DNA of 64,000 nt from Apostichopus japonicus (Eukaryota > Echinodermata > Holothuroidea > Aspidochirotida > Stichopodidae): positions 2,581,501 to 2,645,500 of the forward strand of contig NC_092572.1 in NCBI RefSeq assembly GCF_037975245.1, given 5' to 3'. A program made the position numbers and the translations under genes. Positions 13,501-25,500 of the stretch are shown here, one piece after another. Under the pieces are notes generated by a model that was given only the letters and a program-made list of their open reading frames with translations, was not told the origin of the DNA and did no database searches. The first letter of the stretch is position 1, and every line of letters begins with the position of its first letter.

Positions 13501-16500
13501 GGAACTTAAAGAGACGTCGGACCATAGAGACGTCGGAACATAGGGTATGTCACCCTTCTTAATACATTGAGAAAATACTAGTCAAAAATATTTTCTGAAG
13601 AAAAACCGTACGATATATTTCACAAATATTGATGCTTAGATAAGTGCTTCCTCACAATCAACGAGCCGCCCCGAAATTCACTCCGCTTACGTAAAACTTC
13701 TATATATATATATATATATATAACACATGGAAAAAACACAAGTTTTTACACACATAATTCCCATTGACATTGTTTACGGAACATAAGTAGGTCAACGACA
13801 TTCGAACTTGGCAACTTGCCCAAGTTCATTGCACCGTGGGAACGACACAACAAATTGTACATGATTGTACATTTTCCCGCCATCTGGACGCCCGAGTGTA
13901 ACTTTTGATGTAATATGCAAATTATTAATGGTACTGTGCGGTTAAAACTTAACCTATTGTGACACATACAAATTTTGGGAAGTTGTTGTAGATGTTACTT
14001 TTGTATCAAATGTAAAGTACTGTATGGTACTATAATTTATAAAAGACGCTTTTCCTCAGGTGGTAGGGAAAAGGGGTATTTCGGTGAACTCGATCTCTTT
14101 GTATAGTATTTGGATACTTAAAATGACCATGTACTGTACATGCAGTTTCAATTCTATTTAGTAAGCTGTTCTTCGCATTTTTATCCTTCGTGGATCTTTA
14201 TTGGAATAAATTCGAAATGTATTTTTGACGCCAGTATTTAACGGTAAGCATTTTTTAAATTGTTGACTGAGCTTCAAAATCCATTTTCTAAAAAGTCGGT
14301 TTTCATGAAGGTTTTATCATATAATAGCTAGGGTAGGAAAATATTAATTAACCACAATAAAGAAAGTTTTTCTATTATCCAAATAAAATACATGTTTCTC
14401 GTACTGAGATCTGAAAAAAAACAGGCTGACGTTTTTCTTCTTTTCATGCGCTAATACTAGTTTGGAATATGTGGCAACCTTAACAAAATAATTTTTAAGG
14501 TTAGTTAGATTTTTTGAATCCGAATAGAGACTCGGGAATCAGGAAAAGGGAGGCCCCTTGCGGGGACGATGAAGATGTTTTGTTTTTAACCGGCCCTGCT
14601 TCAAAGTTGTTGCGGTGGAATTTTTTTCCCTTTTCATTCTCTTCGAACCAACAATAAATTATATAAAAAATTAACACAAGAAAGGCTTAGTAGTATTTTA
14701 TTATTCTTCAAAATGTTGCCAACTATTCAAAGTAACGTGGAACATAAAATCTACAACTAACACTACTAGTAACAGAAAAGTCGCTATCCGTACGTAACGT
14801 TACTGTTGTTAAATAAAAAGTTAAACGTGTAAAGTTGTGAGCTGACATCAAAAAGTTTTCAAGGCGGAACTCCTGTAAAAGATCGATTTTCGCACAGTAG
14901 AGTAGGAACTTCATGATACACGATATTAGCGTGAATAATAAAAACCCAAAGCCCAAACGAAGTAACGAATTGTGATGCGCTCAGCTTGAAATCACGATAT
15001 AACGTGTTAGCGTGAATGTAGCAGTCATGTTTGCTATTGTGAAGGCTTGGTATCACGGAAGCAGGACACTTCGCCCAACAACCATTTCGCCCAACTGCCA
15101 TTTCGCCCAACCTTACCATTTCGCCCAACCAGCCTGGTCATTTGCCCAACCAGCCTGGTCATTTCGCCCAACCAGCCTGGTCATTTCGCCCAACCAGCCT
15201 GGTCATTTCGCCCAACCAGTCTGGTCATTTCGCCCAACCTTGATTAAATATGATATTTCAAAAGGAAACGTTCGGGAATTGTTAACGTTACAGGATACGA
15301 ACCGAATATTAAGTAAACTTGAGGATTGATCAGTGTGTTAGGGGTTAGGTTTGATAGTAAACGTTCGAATATTAAGGAATATTTAGGGAACTTGAAGTCT
15401 TTACTTTGTATAACTTTAGTAAGGAAATGTTCGGGAATTTTTAACGTTACAGGATACGAACCGAACATTAAGGAAACTTGAAGTCGTGGTTAAATTGATT
15501 ACATATGTGATTACATATGTGGTTACATTGATAAAGTGGTTACATTGATTAAATATAGTAATTCAATATTACGGACGGGTTTTATAAATTTTTTTTTCAA
15601 TTTAATAAGGAAACTTTCGGGAATTGTTAGTCAGTAGGATGGATCAGTGATTTAGAGGTTAGGTTTGATAGGTTTTTATGAAGACCGATTCCCCTGTGTT
15701 TGTATAATAATATAACTTCCATTGTATGCGTAAAGGCCTAAAGTAGTGTAATCCTCCCATATTATACCCGAAATAACTGCTCAGACTCCGATCGATATCG
15801 AGCGGACTTCACTTTTTTATTTACCTATTACGAAGTTACCTAACCCAAAATAAATCAAATTGAACTAGTGGAATAGAAAAAGTAATATTATTCTGACTGA
15901 ATATTAGTAAAATAAGGTTGGGCGAAATGACCATGCTGGTTGGGCGAAATGACCATGCTGGTTGGGCGAAATGACTATGATGGTTGGGCGAAATGACCAT
16001 GCTGGTTGGGCGAAATGACCAGGCTGGTTGGGCGAAATGACCAGGCTGGTTGGGCGAAATGGCAGTTGGGCGAAATGGTTGTTGGGCGAAGTGACTAGAA
16101 AGCGGTATCACGATATAGCGTGTGATCGTGGTATATCGTTATATCGTGGTAGCGTGTACAAAAAATTGACAGTAGTCAGGTTTCACGATAGAAAACGATA
16201 GAAAAAGATAAGGGCATCACGATACACGATGCCACGGCCGATTTAATGTGAACGGTACTGTACCTTTGATATCCAAATCTAGCATCAAAACCAAACATTT
16301 TCTTTTTTGCTCGTTTCCTCCCAAAATAAGCACATTTTTTCTAATGTGACCTTTGACCTTTTGACCTTGGTTTCAGATGTAGTTTAATCTCCTGATTCCA
16401 AAAAACAAAACGAAAAGTCTGTACAACCATCCTAACTCCGACCGAAAAACTTTGACCCCATATAACTTCGCACATAAAGGTCACACGGGGTCAACCTATT

Positions 16501-19500
16501 GACATTTATGATCAGAAGGTACCTTTGACATCTGAAAATAGCATCGAAACTGTAAAAATCCCAAAAACACGAAAAGGTCACCAGAGGTCAAATTGAGGTC
16601 AAGGGTCACCCAGATGCGGGTCGACAATTGGATTACATTGCGGCAACTCCCAACCCTAACATACATTTCGTTCTCAAGTTATCGCAAAAATACTAGTTTT
16701 TTATCATTAATTGACCTTTGTTGACCTTCGATCACATTACCGTTAAGTTTGAAAATGTTCCCCTAACCAGTTCACAACTTGTCCCAAAATATCAACCTTG
16801 TCGCACATTGGCACTGGGAGTTATTGCAGTTTTAACATTTTCGGTTTTTGGACCATAACTGACCTTTGGTGACCTTTGTGGGCACCAAAAACAATAGGGC
16901 ACACCTTCTCCATATGGGGGATCTATAGTCCAAGTTTGGCCTCAATCCAACATTCCCTTATTGAGATAGAGCGTACCCAAGCAAGTGTCACAGACGCACA
17001 CACACACACACATACACACACACGCCAACCTGACTGCATAGGTTCCTTTTGCTAAAGCAAGGAACCAAAAAGTGGAAACTGTAGGTGACCAATATGGCCA
17101 ACTTTACATTTTGACAACTGAAATGACCTCTGACCTCAGCAAAACGAAAGATTTCTTGTACTCAGTAAGTTGGATCCACATAAACTGAAGCTCTCCATTT
17201 TGAGTTTGAGTCCTTACAAGACTTTCACATTTTGTCCTTCAACCTTCCCAACAAACATTGAGCTTCTTCTCCTTGATACAGTGCAGCCACATATTAAACG
17301 TCAAGTTCACCAATTAACCTTACAGTCTTTTAGTTATTGTGTTTTAAAGGTTTTCAGACTTTAACTTCTGGTGACCTCAAATGACCTTTCACCTCCACAG
17401 AAAACAACAGGGTTATTCTACTCAATAAGGTGCATACACATGATACACATCCAGCAAATGGAGTATATCCAACATCTAGTTTGTGAGTTGACATGTTTAA
17501 ATTTTTGGACCTTTGATGACCTCAAATGACCTTCTACCTCAACAGAAAAACTAGAGTTTTTTTCTACTCAATATGGCACATCCTCATACCACATATAAAG
17601 TTTATCCGATTTACAGTTTGTAAGTTATCATGTTAACAAGGTTTTCATTCTTTGATCTCACTTGACCTGACAAGAAACTGTAGGGTTCTTCCCTCTGTAA
17701 GATGCATGCACATATTAGATATGAAGTTCCACCAATATATAGTGTTTTGAGCTTGGGGTTTACAAGGTTTTGAGCTCCAGTGTGTCCAACATAGAATACA
17801 AAACAAGTGCATGCTCACACACACACACATGAAATCACCATAGCATAGATTCCTTTTGCCTCTGGCAAGGAATCAAATACAAGATACATTTCATGCATTT
17901 ATGATACAACTAACCTAAACAATTCAAAATATGGTAAAAGGTAAAATAATATAAACATTAAAGAAAGGAAGTTAAAAGGAAAAGAGAAATACTGCAATGT
18001 AGGACTCAAAATGTTGATCCAACTTAATTGAAACAGCCCAAGGTTTGTATTCCTGAGATCACTGGTTTGTTTCTTACTCTGGAAATACAATTTCTCTATC
18101 AAAACTAACATTTTAGGGATTTCATCAACGTATCCTATATAGTCTTTACTGCAATCTAAATTGGCTTAATAAGGTAACATAATGAGATCATGATGTTCAC
18201 ATAGTTGTAACTTTTATGTCCACTGAGAAACTTTTTAGATGCAATCGTTTTGTGTGTATTAGGCTTCATATGTTAGTGTCAAGCTGAACACAATTTTGTT
18301 TCCATTTATTTACAATATAAGCCAATAGTTCATTTGGAAGCTACTAATTGTTGGTATCTCTTGTTTTACTAGTTTCTTCAGTGTCACCTCACCCCACACC
18401 ATTGTATTCTAAGACCAAGCAGAATTTGAGTATAAATCATGTAAACACTCTGGAAAACTATACAAGGTGAGGAACCATACTTACCAGCCATTTCTACATC
18501 ACCGCACACTGAAGTCTGTAATAATGGACACAGATGTAAGTATTCAACATGAATTATATGCAATAACTAAACTGAAAAATATTATGTCATACTTGAATCA
18601 ACGAGACAACTGTCATTATCCAACCAGAAAATCCTTAGGAGTTGTGATCCCCTGCAGTAAAATAACTCACGCAAGGTTCTGATTGATTGATCAACTAACT
18701 TTTAGATATGTCCTGGAAGAGTAAAGTCAACAACACCAGAGCAGAAATTGTTTAGTTCCCTTGACCTCTGTAGAGGTATTTGTAACATTGCCTCCTTGAC
18801 ACATACCAAATAAGTTAGATAGAAATATGGTAATACTTTGTTCAATTCATTATGACAACTTATGATAACTAACCCAATCCTTAAAGCTCAATGATCTTCA
18901 CCAAAAATACTAGCTACCAAGGAGTTATAATGTAGCGAAATACGCAGTATGAGATTCACCACAGTTGTATATGTTGGGTTGACTTGTCTACAAAATTTGA
19001 GGCAAAACAATATCAACTAAAAGCTTTGAATACTATGCATAATTTATGTACAAAAATCAAAACATCATTTTTCAGAGAACTTTTATCAGGCAAAAGAGTA
19101 ATTCAAAATCACAGACAAAGAGTACAATAACAGTATTGCATTAAACGCAGCTACACTGAAGATTTATGGCAGATATATCTTGCTTTATTAGAACATTATT
19201 ACTGATGAAACAATAAAGGACATGAAAGGCACTTTCTAGTATTAATACATACTGTCTGTGGTGACTTCATGGACTTTGAATGACATATAAGTACATAGTA
19301 TATCCAAACAATATTGAGTTTAACTTGCTGACCTGAACAGGATGTGTCTTTACGGGTGAGGCACTGGCTCTGTTATTTCCTGAGTCAACTTCATCTGTTT
19401 CTGGTCTCGCAACTTGTTCAGAATTAGAAAAAAATAAATAAAGGCATATGTAATGATTTGACATTTCAAATATATTCTCTAATTTATTTGGGGGAATGAA

Positions 19501-22500
19501 AATCAGTTTTTCAGTATCCTGTCACAACAAGTAACAAACTACCTAAAAAGAGTTCAAATGTGTAAAAGTGATGGGGCCTACTACTGTATAGTCCAAACAC
19601 TGAACAGACTAAGTCAAGATGAAAGGGGCCATACTACAGTATAGTCAAAACACTGAACAGACTGAGTCAATATGAAACATATAATCAATTATTTACATAC
19701 AGTACTTTATTTTTAATTGTAAATGTGTAGTAATTTTAACTCTTCTTTTTCGACACAAGCTGATGAGACATAATTAAAGTTAAATGACATGTCTCTGACA
19801 TTGCAGTATATATGTAAATTTCCAATAATGACTTATGACCGCACATGATCCAGTAAACCTTTCATGGCTGCCAGTTAAGGTTGACTTTCAGCCTAGTTAT
19901 TGAGACTGACCATACATGTGATTGCAAGGGAGCAAAGCTATGCAAATTAAAGTGTAACTACAAACTTTATTACTAGAAGAAGTTAGCCATCACCACAAGT
20001 TAATTTGTACATAGTTTACTCATAACTACTTATGATGAGTACACATCATGAGAATACTAGTACAAACAAAACTCCCCAAGTTACAAGTATGAGTACTACA
20101 GTCTATGCACAATTATATCTCCCATTAACATCTATCTCTGTTGTAGTCAAGTACGTTTATCCGAGTGACATCAGATTGTTCAGTTTGATACTTTTAAAGC
20201 TCTCCTTTACCAGCTTCCCTACCTTTCCATTTAAAGTACATTGCTGTCTGAGTCTTTGAGAGACAAAAACCACACATACACTGAGAATCAAATAGAGAGG
20301 CATAGTCACATAACAATTTTTCTATTATAGTAAAATACTGTTTCTATTTAGCATGTGTTACTAATCTGCTACAAAGCTTAAAACAAATACATCAGTACTT
20401 ACGACTTGCTTCAGTTATTGCCTGATCTGAAGGCTATAGAAAATAAAAAAGAACACTATATAATGAACAAGTATTAGCAACTATTAAACATGAAGAATTA
20501 TTTAAGATAGTCAATACTTGTTTTGGCAACTTTCCTGTTTAGCTTCATTTGAATTTAGATATGCAATATTCAGGCAAAAATGCTTACTTAGATTTAAAGC
20601 TGTAATATCATACTGAAACAAGGCCAAGCCGCTAAGGTTCCAAAAGGCAAGAAACCCAAAGAATAAAGATAACAATATATAACATTTACAGTACTGTATA
20701 TGGCGCTTAATACAGCAGTTCAAAGCGCTTTACAAAGTAGGAAAGAGACAAAGGAACCAAGGGAAAAAAGAAACTACAAATTAAACAGAAACGTTTTAAG
20801 TTGTCTCTTAAAAATACAAAGGGAGGGAGTGTCATGAACGTGAAATGGGAGTTCGTTCCAAAGAGAAGGCGCAGCTACAGAAACAGCACGATTGCTATAA
20901 CGAGTGTGGTTACGTGGACCCAGGAATTAAATGCAAATGTACATGATAGGAAGAATAAAACTTAACTGTAGTTGACTGATGCAAAGGGGTAACATGGTCA
21001 GTGACATATTACAAAGTAGAAAAGAGACAAAGGAAACCAAGGCAAAAAAGAGAAACTACTGTAGGAATCAAACAGAAATGTTATAAGTTGTCTATTGACA
21101 ACACAGAGGGAGGGAGCGTCATGAACGTGAAATGGGAGTTTGTTCCATAGAGAAGGCGCAGCGACAGAATAGATACAATACCGATAACGAGTGTGGGTAC
21201 GTGGACCAGGAGTTAATTGCAAATGCGCATAATAGGAAGAGTGAAGTGTAACTGTAGTTGACCGACGCAAAGAAGTAAGAAAGTCAGTGATATATTGAGG
21301 GGCAAGCCCTTTGATTGCTTTGTAGGTGTGAAGTACGATCTTAAACTTGATGCGCTGAGAGACAGGAAGCCAATGCAATGAACAGAGTACAGGAGTGATG
21401 TCATAAAAAATTTAGTGAGTGAGACTAGGCGCGCAGCAGCGTTCTGAATTCTCTGAAAGGGAACTTTATGAGAAACTGGCAAGTTCACATACAAACTGTT
21501 GCAGTAATCCAGATAGGAGGAAACAAAAGCCTCAACCAGTCATTCAGTTGAGCCTTGATATAGATACCTCCTGACTTTAGCAAGTTTGTAAATACCATAC
21601 GCAGCTGAACGACAAGTGACCTGAATATATTTTCGCATATCAAGTTTATCGTCAAGCAAGACACCTAGATCACATGTATTTTGAGTTATGACATTTGTAC
21701 CAAGAGTGAGGTCAGGTAGATTACTCGAATCTCTAAACTGGGAGGTGACGTGGATGACTTTGGTCTTTGAATCGTTAATGAGTAAACTGTTGCAAGTGAA
21801 CCATTGCTTGATGTCAGCGATACAATTGGAGAGACATGGTTAGACATGTATCATGATCAAACTGTTTCATGATCATGTTAAGTTGCATATTGTCACCAAA
21901 CATAACGTGTTGAACACCTCTATGGGAATCGATAAGATGACTTAAAAGACCAGTATACGAAATGAATTCAAGTGGTCCATGGACAGACCCTTGTAGAAAC
22001 CCCAAGGTATTAGGAATGAAGAAGAAAGAGAACATTAACAATGATAGTTTGCTTTCAGTCTTCAAGATAGGACTCAAGCATCTTTATAGCTATTCCAGTA
22101 ATACCCTAGCTATGCTGCAATCTTGCAATGACGATTTAATGGTCAATCGTGTGGAAAGCTGACGAAGAGTCAAGCAAGACGACGACAGCCTCAATACCTT
22201 TATCAATAACAATGAGCATATTGTTGTAGATTTTGATGAGAGCAGTCTCAGTAGAGGGAAAACTACGATATGCCGATTGCATCATAGATAATAGTCCACA
22301 GTCGTGTAAATAAATTAACAATTGCGCAGAAGCAATTTTCTCTAAAACCTTCCCGAGAAACATTAGATTGGCAATGGGTCTGTAATTACCTAAGTCATTA
22401 TAATTTAAATTTGATTTCAGTGGTAAAACATGGGTCATTTTGAAAGGTTCTGGAAATGAACATGAAGAGAGAGAATTTTTTTGTGAGTAATGTACAGGAG

Positions 22501-25500
22501 AAGAATGTCCATACAAGATTTCACCAGCGAGGTAGGTATAGGGTCCAGTTTGCAGGATTTTGAAGGACACGCCATGATAGTCTTGCGTATATGACTCTCA
22601 GTGACAGGTTCGAAGGAGGTGAATTCACTTTTGCAATCAGCACCCACATCGGAAAGAACAACTAGACTTGGGTTTTCAACACTGGTGGTGACTGTGTTGA
22701 CTTTGTTGTAAACGAAAGCATCGACATCGTTAGCTAATGCCTCATCGAACTCGTGGTCTGGAAGGACTGGATCAGACTTGACTGGACAGCTTTCGAACGA
22801 AACAGGAGAGGTTTATTGCTATTGCACTTAGTGATTTCTGCTGTTAGGTATTTTGATTTGCTTTACCAATTAATTGGTAATAGATACAGCATTGCTCACT
22901 ATACAACTGTCTATGCACTTTTAACCCTGTTTTAATCCAAGTGCACTCAGCACGTCGTCTCATCCACTTAGATTCACTAATTTGTTCTGTGTACCGAGGA
23001 GCATTTGGTTTCAGCGAAGCAAATGAAGTCTTGACGGGGAGGTGCTTGTCTATCAGATGGAGAGAGGAGTTATATTGCACAACTGCATCAGATGGATTCG
23101 ATATAGACAATAAGTTCCGAAGTGAACTTGAAATATCCCGTTTGAACTGTACTTCTTTAAGATCTCTAAACTTTCTGACAGTAACCTTCTTCTTTGTTGG
23201 GGAGGACGTTTCACAGAATATGAGGAAACCACAGCAGCGTGATCAGATGGAAGTTGTCTCAAAATGTTCACGTCAACTATCAAGTCATCACCTGCTCTGG
23301 AAATTAGGAGGTCCAGGGTGTGGCCACTCTGATGAGTCGGTTCATGAACGTGCTGCTGAAACCCAGTGGTGTACAAGGAATCAAGAAATTTACCAGCATC
23401 AATAGAGTTGTTATTGTCAACATGAATGTTGAAATCACCGATGAAATGTTGGCATCAACAACATTGATGGCTTCAAGCAGAGAACTGAATTCACATAGAA
23501 ATGGAGTATAAGTGAGTTTCTTTTTCACAGAGGGTGGCGGTCGATATATTGCAATAAGTTTGAAATTGCTAGCCTCTGGAATTTTTACCATGCAGTCAAG
23601 AATCTCAAAAGATTTGAAATTCTCAAAGTGTCTGATATGCTCAACTTGAAGTTAAATAAACTTATCTTACTTCAGAAAAAAGGCACATCATCACACCCAG
23701 GCAGCCAGGACAGCTCTGACTAACAGCTACTAGTTCAGTCCTGACCACCAAGGACTAAACAATGGTGCAGTGGTGAAATGGAATGTTGAAGGATGAAGGA
23801 GAATTGTTAATAAAATAAGGTGAGCATGGAATGAAGGTTACTGGCATGCCTTAGCAAGAATGAAAGGATGGAATGCAAACAAATGGTTTAAGGAATGTCT
23901 GAATGGGTTAGTTACAATACCCAATAAAACTTACGTCATAATAAGCACATCCAACACCAAGTTACAAAACATGGATGCTATGTTCAGTGAAAGGTACTCC
24001 ACTGCATTTTCGTTCATTAATTGGTATGTAACTTTATAAATGGTTGTTCCACTCAGTTTATGCTGTTTAGTTTCATAATGGATATAAGCTGTAACACAAT
24101 CCATGCAATCTGAGAGTAGCCCAGAGTTACAAGAAACCATTTTCATTTTAAGGTTTCATCACTAACGTCACACTACCAGTGATTTTCAAGACTGAACTGA
24201 GCCAGGTCTTTTACTGCATCGTTAATTGTCATGTCTCTATCAGGAAATACTTAATTTCTGAGATTATTGGACTCACTATCATGAACTAGAGTATTAGATA
24301 AGTACACAAAACTGCTCAAAGAAGTGTTACAGAGGTATTACTGTAATAAAAGAGTGAGTTAAAATCTTCAAGATTAAAACACATGCTGTCATGTTCTGTA
24401 TTTTGTGGCTTAAATTTGTATAGATCTCTCCTGCCCTGCCAATTTGCAAACTTATCCCATATTTCATGGTTTAAAAGTTCACTTGTTTATATAAAATAGG
24501 GATATACTGTAGGTACATCAGTAGTGGAAAAACAGGATTCCAGTGTTAGTTACAAAATATGCTTTAATTTAATTTCTTACCTGTACAGCTTTAATCTCAT
24601 TTGCACCGTCGGTAACTTGTGTGTTATTAGTTGAATTTGGTACTCCACTTTCTTGAGATGAAGCTTAAAGTAAACCACAGGGTATAAATGTTATTGACAT
24701 ATATAGACATTTTGAATGATTAATGCCATTTATGTGAAATGCTGAATACAGGGGCTTGATATTAGACAAACCATGTTAAGCTTCTACAACATCCAGTGAT
24801 ATCATGTACACTTCACTTTAGCTGACCTATTTTATAGAGCATGTTACATTATGCTCACATATTCCTCAACATATTAATGTCACATACTGCATTAGCAGTA
24901 CATGAATCAATAACATTACCAATAAATTATCATCTATGACAGGGTTGTCCAACCTTTTGCAGAGGAGGGTCACATGAAATATGATTATGATGAAGAAGGG
25001 GCCGCTCCATTTTTCGATTTTTTGCCCCAAGCACAAGGCAACAAAATGTGAGCACTGCCCACAGAGCGCACTGATTTATTTTCCTTCCTGATAAAACAGA
25101 TGAATAAGTTCAGCTGCCCCCCCCCCCCCCTCCTCCGCTGAGAGAGTGTCACACAATCTGACCTGTTTGCAGTTTTTTGGACCCAGAAGGTTCAAATGAT
25201 TGATTATATAGCTTCAAATTGTTATCAATAAATCTGCTGACAACAATTTTGCACCGTAGAGCATCTCTGGCGGGCAAGATGAAACCGTGCGGCGGGCCAG
25301 ATTGTGGCCCATGGGCCGTAGGTTGGACAACCCTGATCTATAACCAAACAAGCCTTACAATTCTAAACCAAGTACTGTATAAACTGACCATCTTTTGTAC
25401 AAGAATTCAACAAACTATGGATGGTAGAAAGTCCCAGGTTTAGATCCATCATCATTATTCTAGAACTTTCTGCACCTGGCCAATATTTAAATGAACATTG

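Larger units (their letters stand above)
15068..16092. mobile_element. Inner TIR element with inverted 22-bp minisatellite arms
   Basis: The ends are ACTTCGCCCAACAACC (15,068) and its reverse complement (ending 16,092), flanked by GAC on both sides (15,065-15,067 and 16,093-16,095). Each arm is a minisatellite of about 22 bp containing CATTTCGCCCAACC. The arms are in opposite orientation. The middle has two or three tandem copies (about 163 bp apart) of a segment with 'gttcgggaatt' and 'acaggatacgaaccga'. No transposase is present. It sits inside the 4.7 kb TIR transposon. Confidence 0.68.
11582..16260. mobile_element. 4.7 kb TIR transposon with TA target duplication (Tc1/mariner-like, non-autonomous)
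   Basis: The left end is CAGTACCGTTCACATTAAAT and the right end is its reverse complement. Matching continues about 45 bp through 'cggccgtggcatcgtgtatc'. Flanks are TA (11,580-11,581) and TA (16,261-16,262). Removing the element restores the 'aaggtacctttga' of the surrounding repeat monomer, so the insertion is directly visible. The flank palindrome GTAC leaves a 4-bp duplication as an alternative reading. Sub-terminal regions are packed with ATCGTG/CACGAT words. No transposase ORF is visible, so it would need one in trans. Confidence 0.75.
9325..17070 (+). mobile_element. Hairpin-ended composite tandem-repeat element, copy 1 (interrupted)
   Basis: The left end is 'aacaagagcccaagggcac' followed by 'ggttccttgctt'. 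The right end is a (CA)n stretch and a hairpin GGTTCCTTTTG...AAGCAAGGAACC (17,041-17,066). The body has about 400-bp tandem monomers (for example starts of 'ttaattgacc' near 10,272, 10,671 and 11,072), full of TGACCT/AGGTCA words. It is split by the 4.7 kb TIR element at 11,582-16,260, so the original element was about 3 kb. An inverted copy with the same two ends lies at 53,282-55,950. There is no coding region. The class is unresolved: the 3' hairpin recalls Helitron-like or other non-autonomous elements, but no diagnostic terminal signature is seen. Confidence 0.7.

Noticed and set aside
15012-15329. ORF with repeated HFAQPAW units, and similar one at 15,836-16,111
   Set aside because: It is the translation of the 22-bp minisatellite arms of a TIR element; the period is not a multiple of three, so different frames give similar peptides.
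15060-16100. CRISPR array, suggested by regular short repeats
   Set aside because: Repeats are contiguous with no unique spacers, occur as inverted arms of a TIR element, and the genome is animal.
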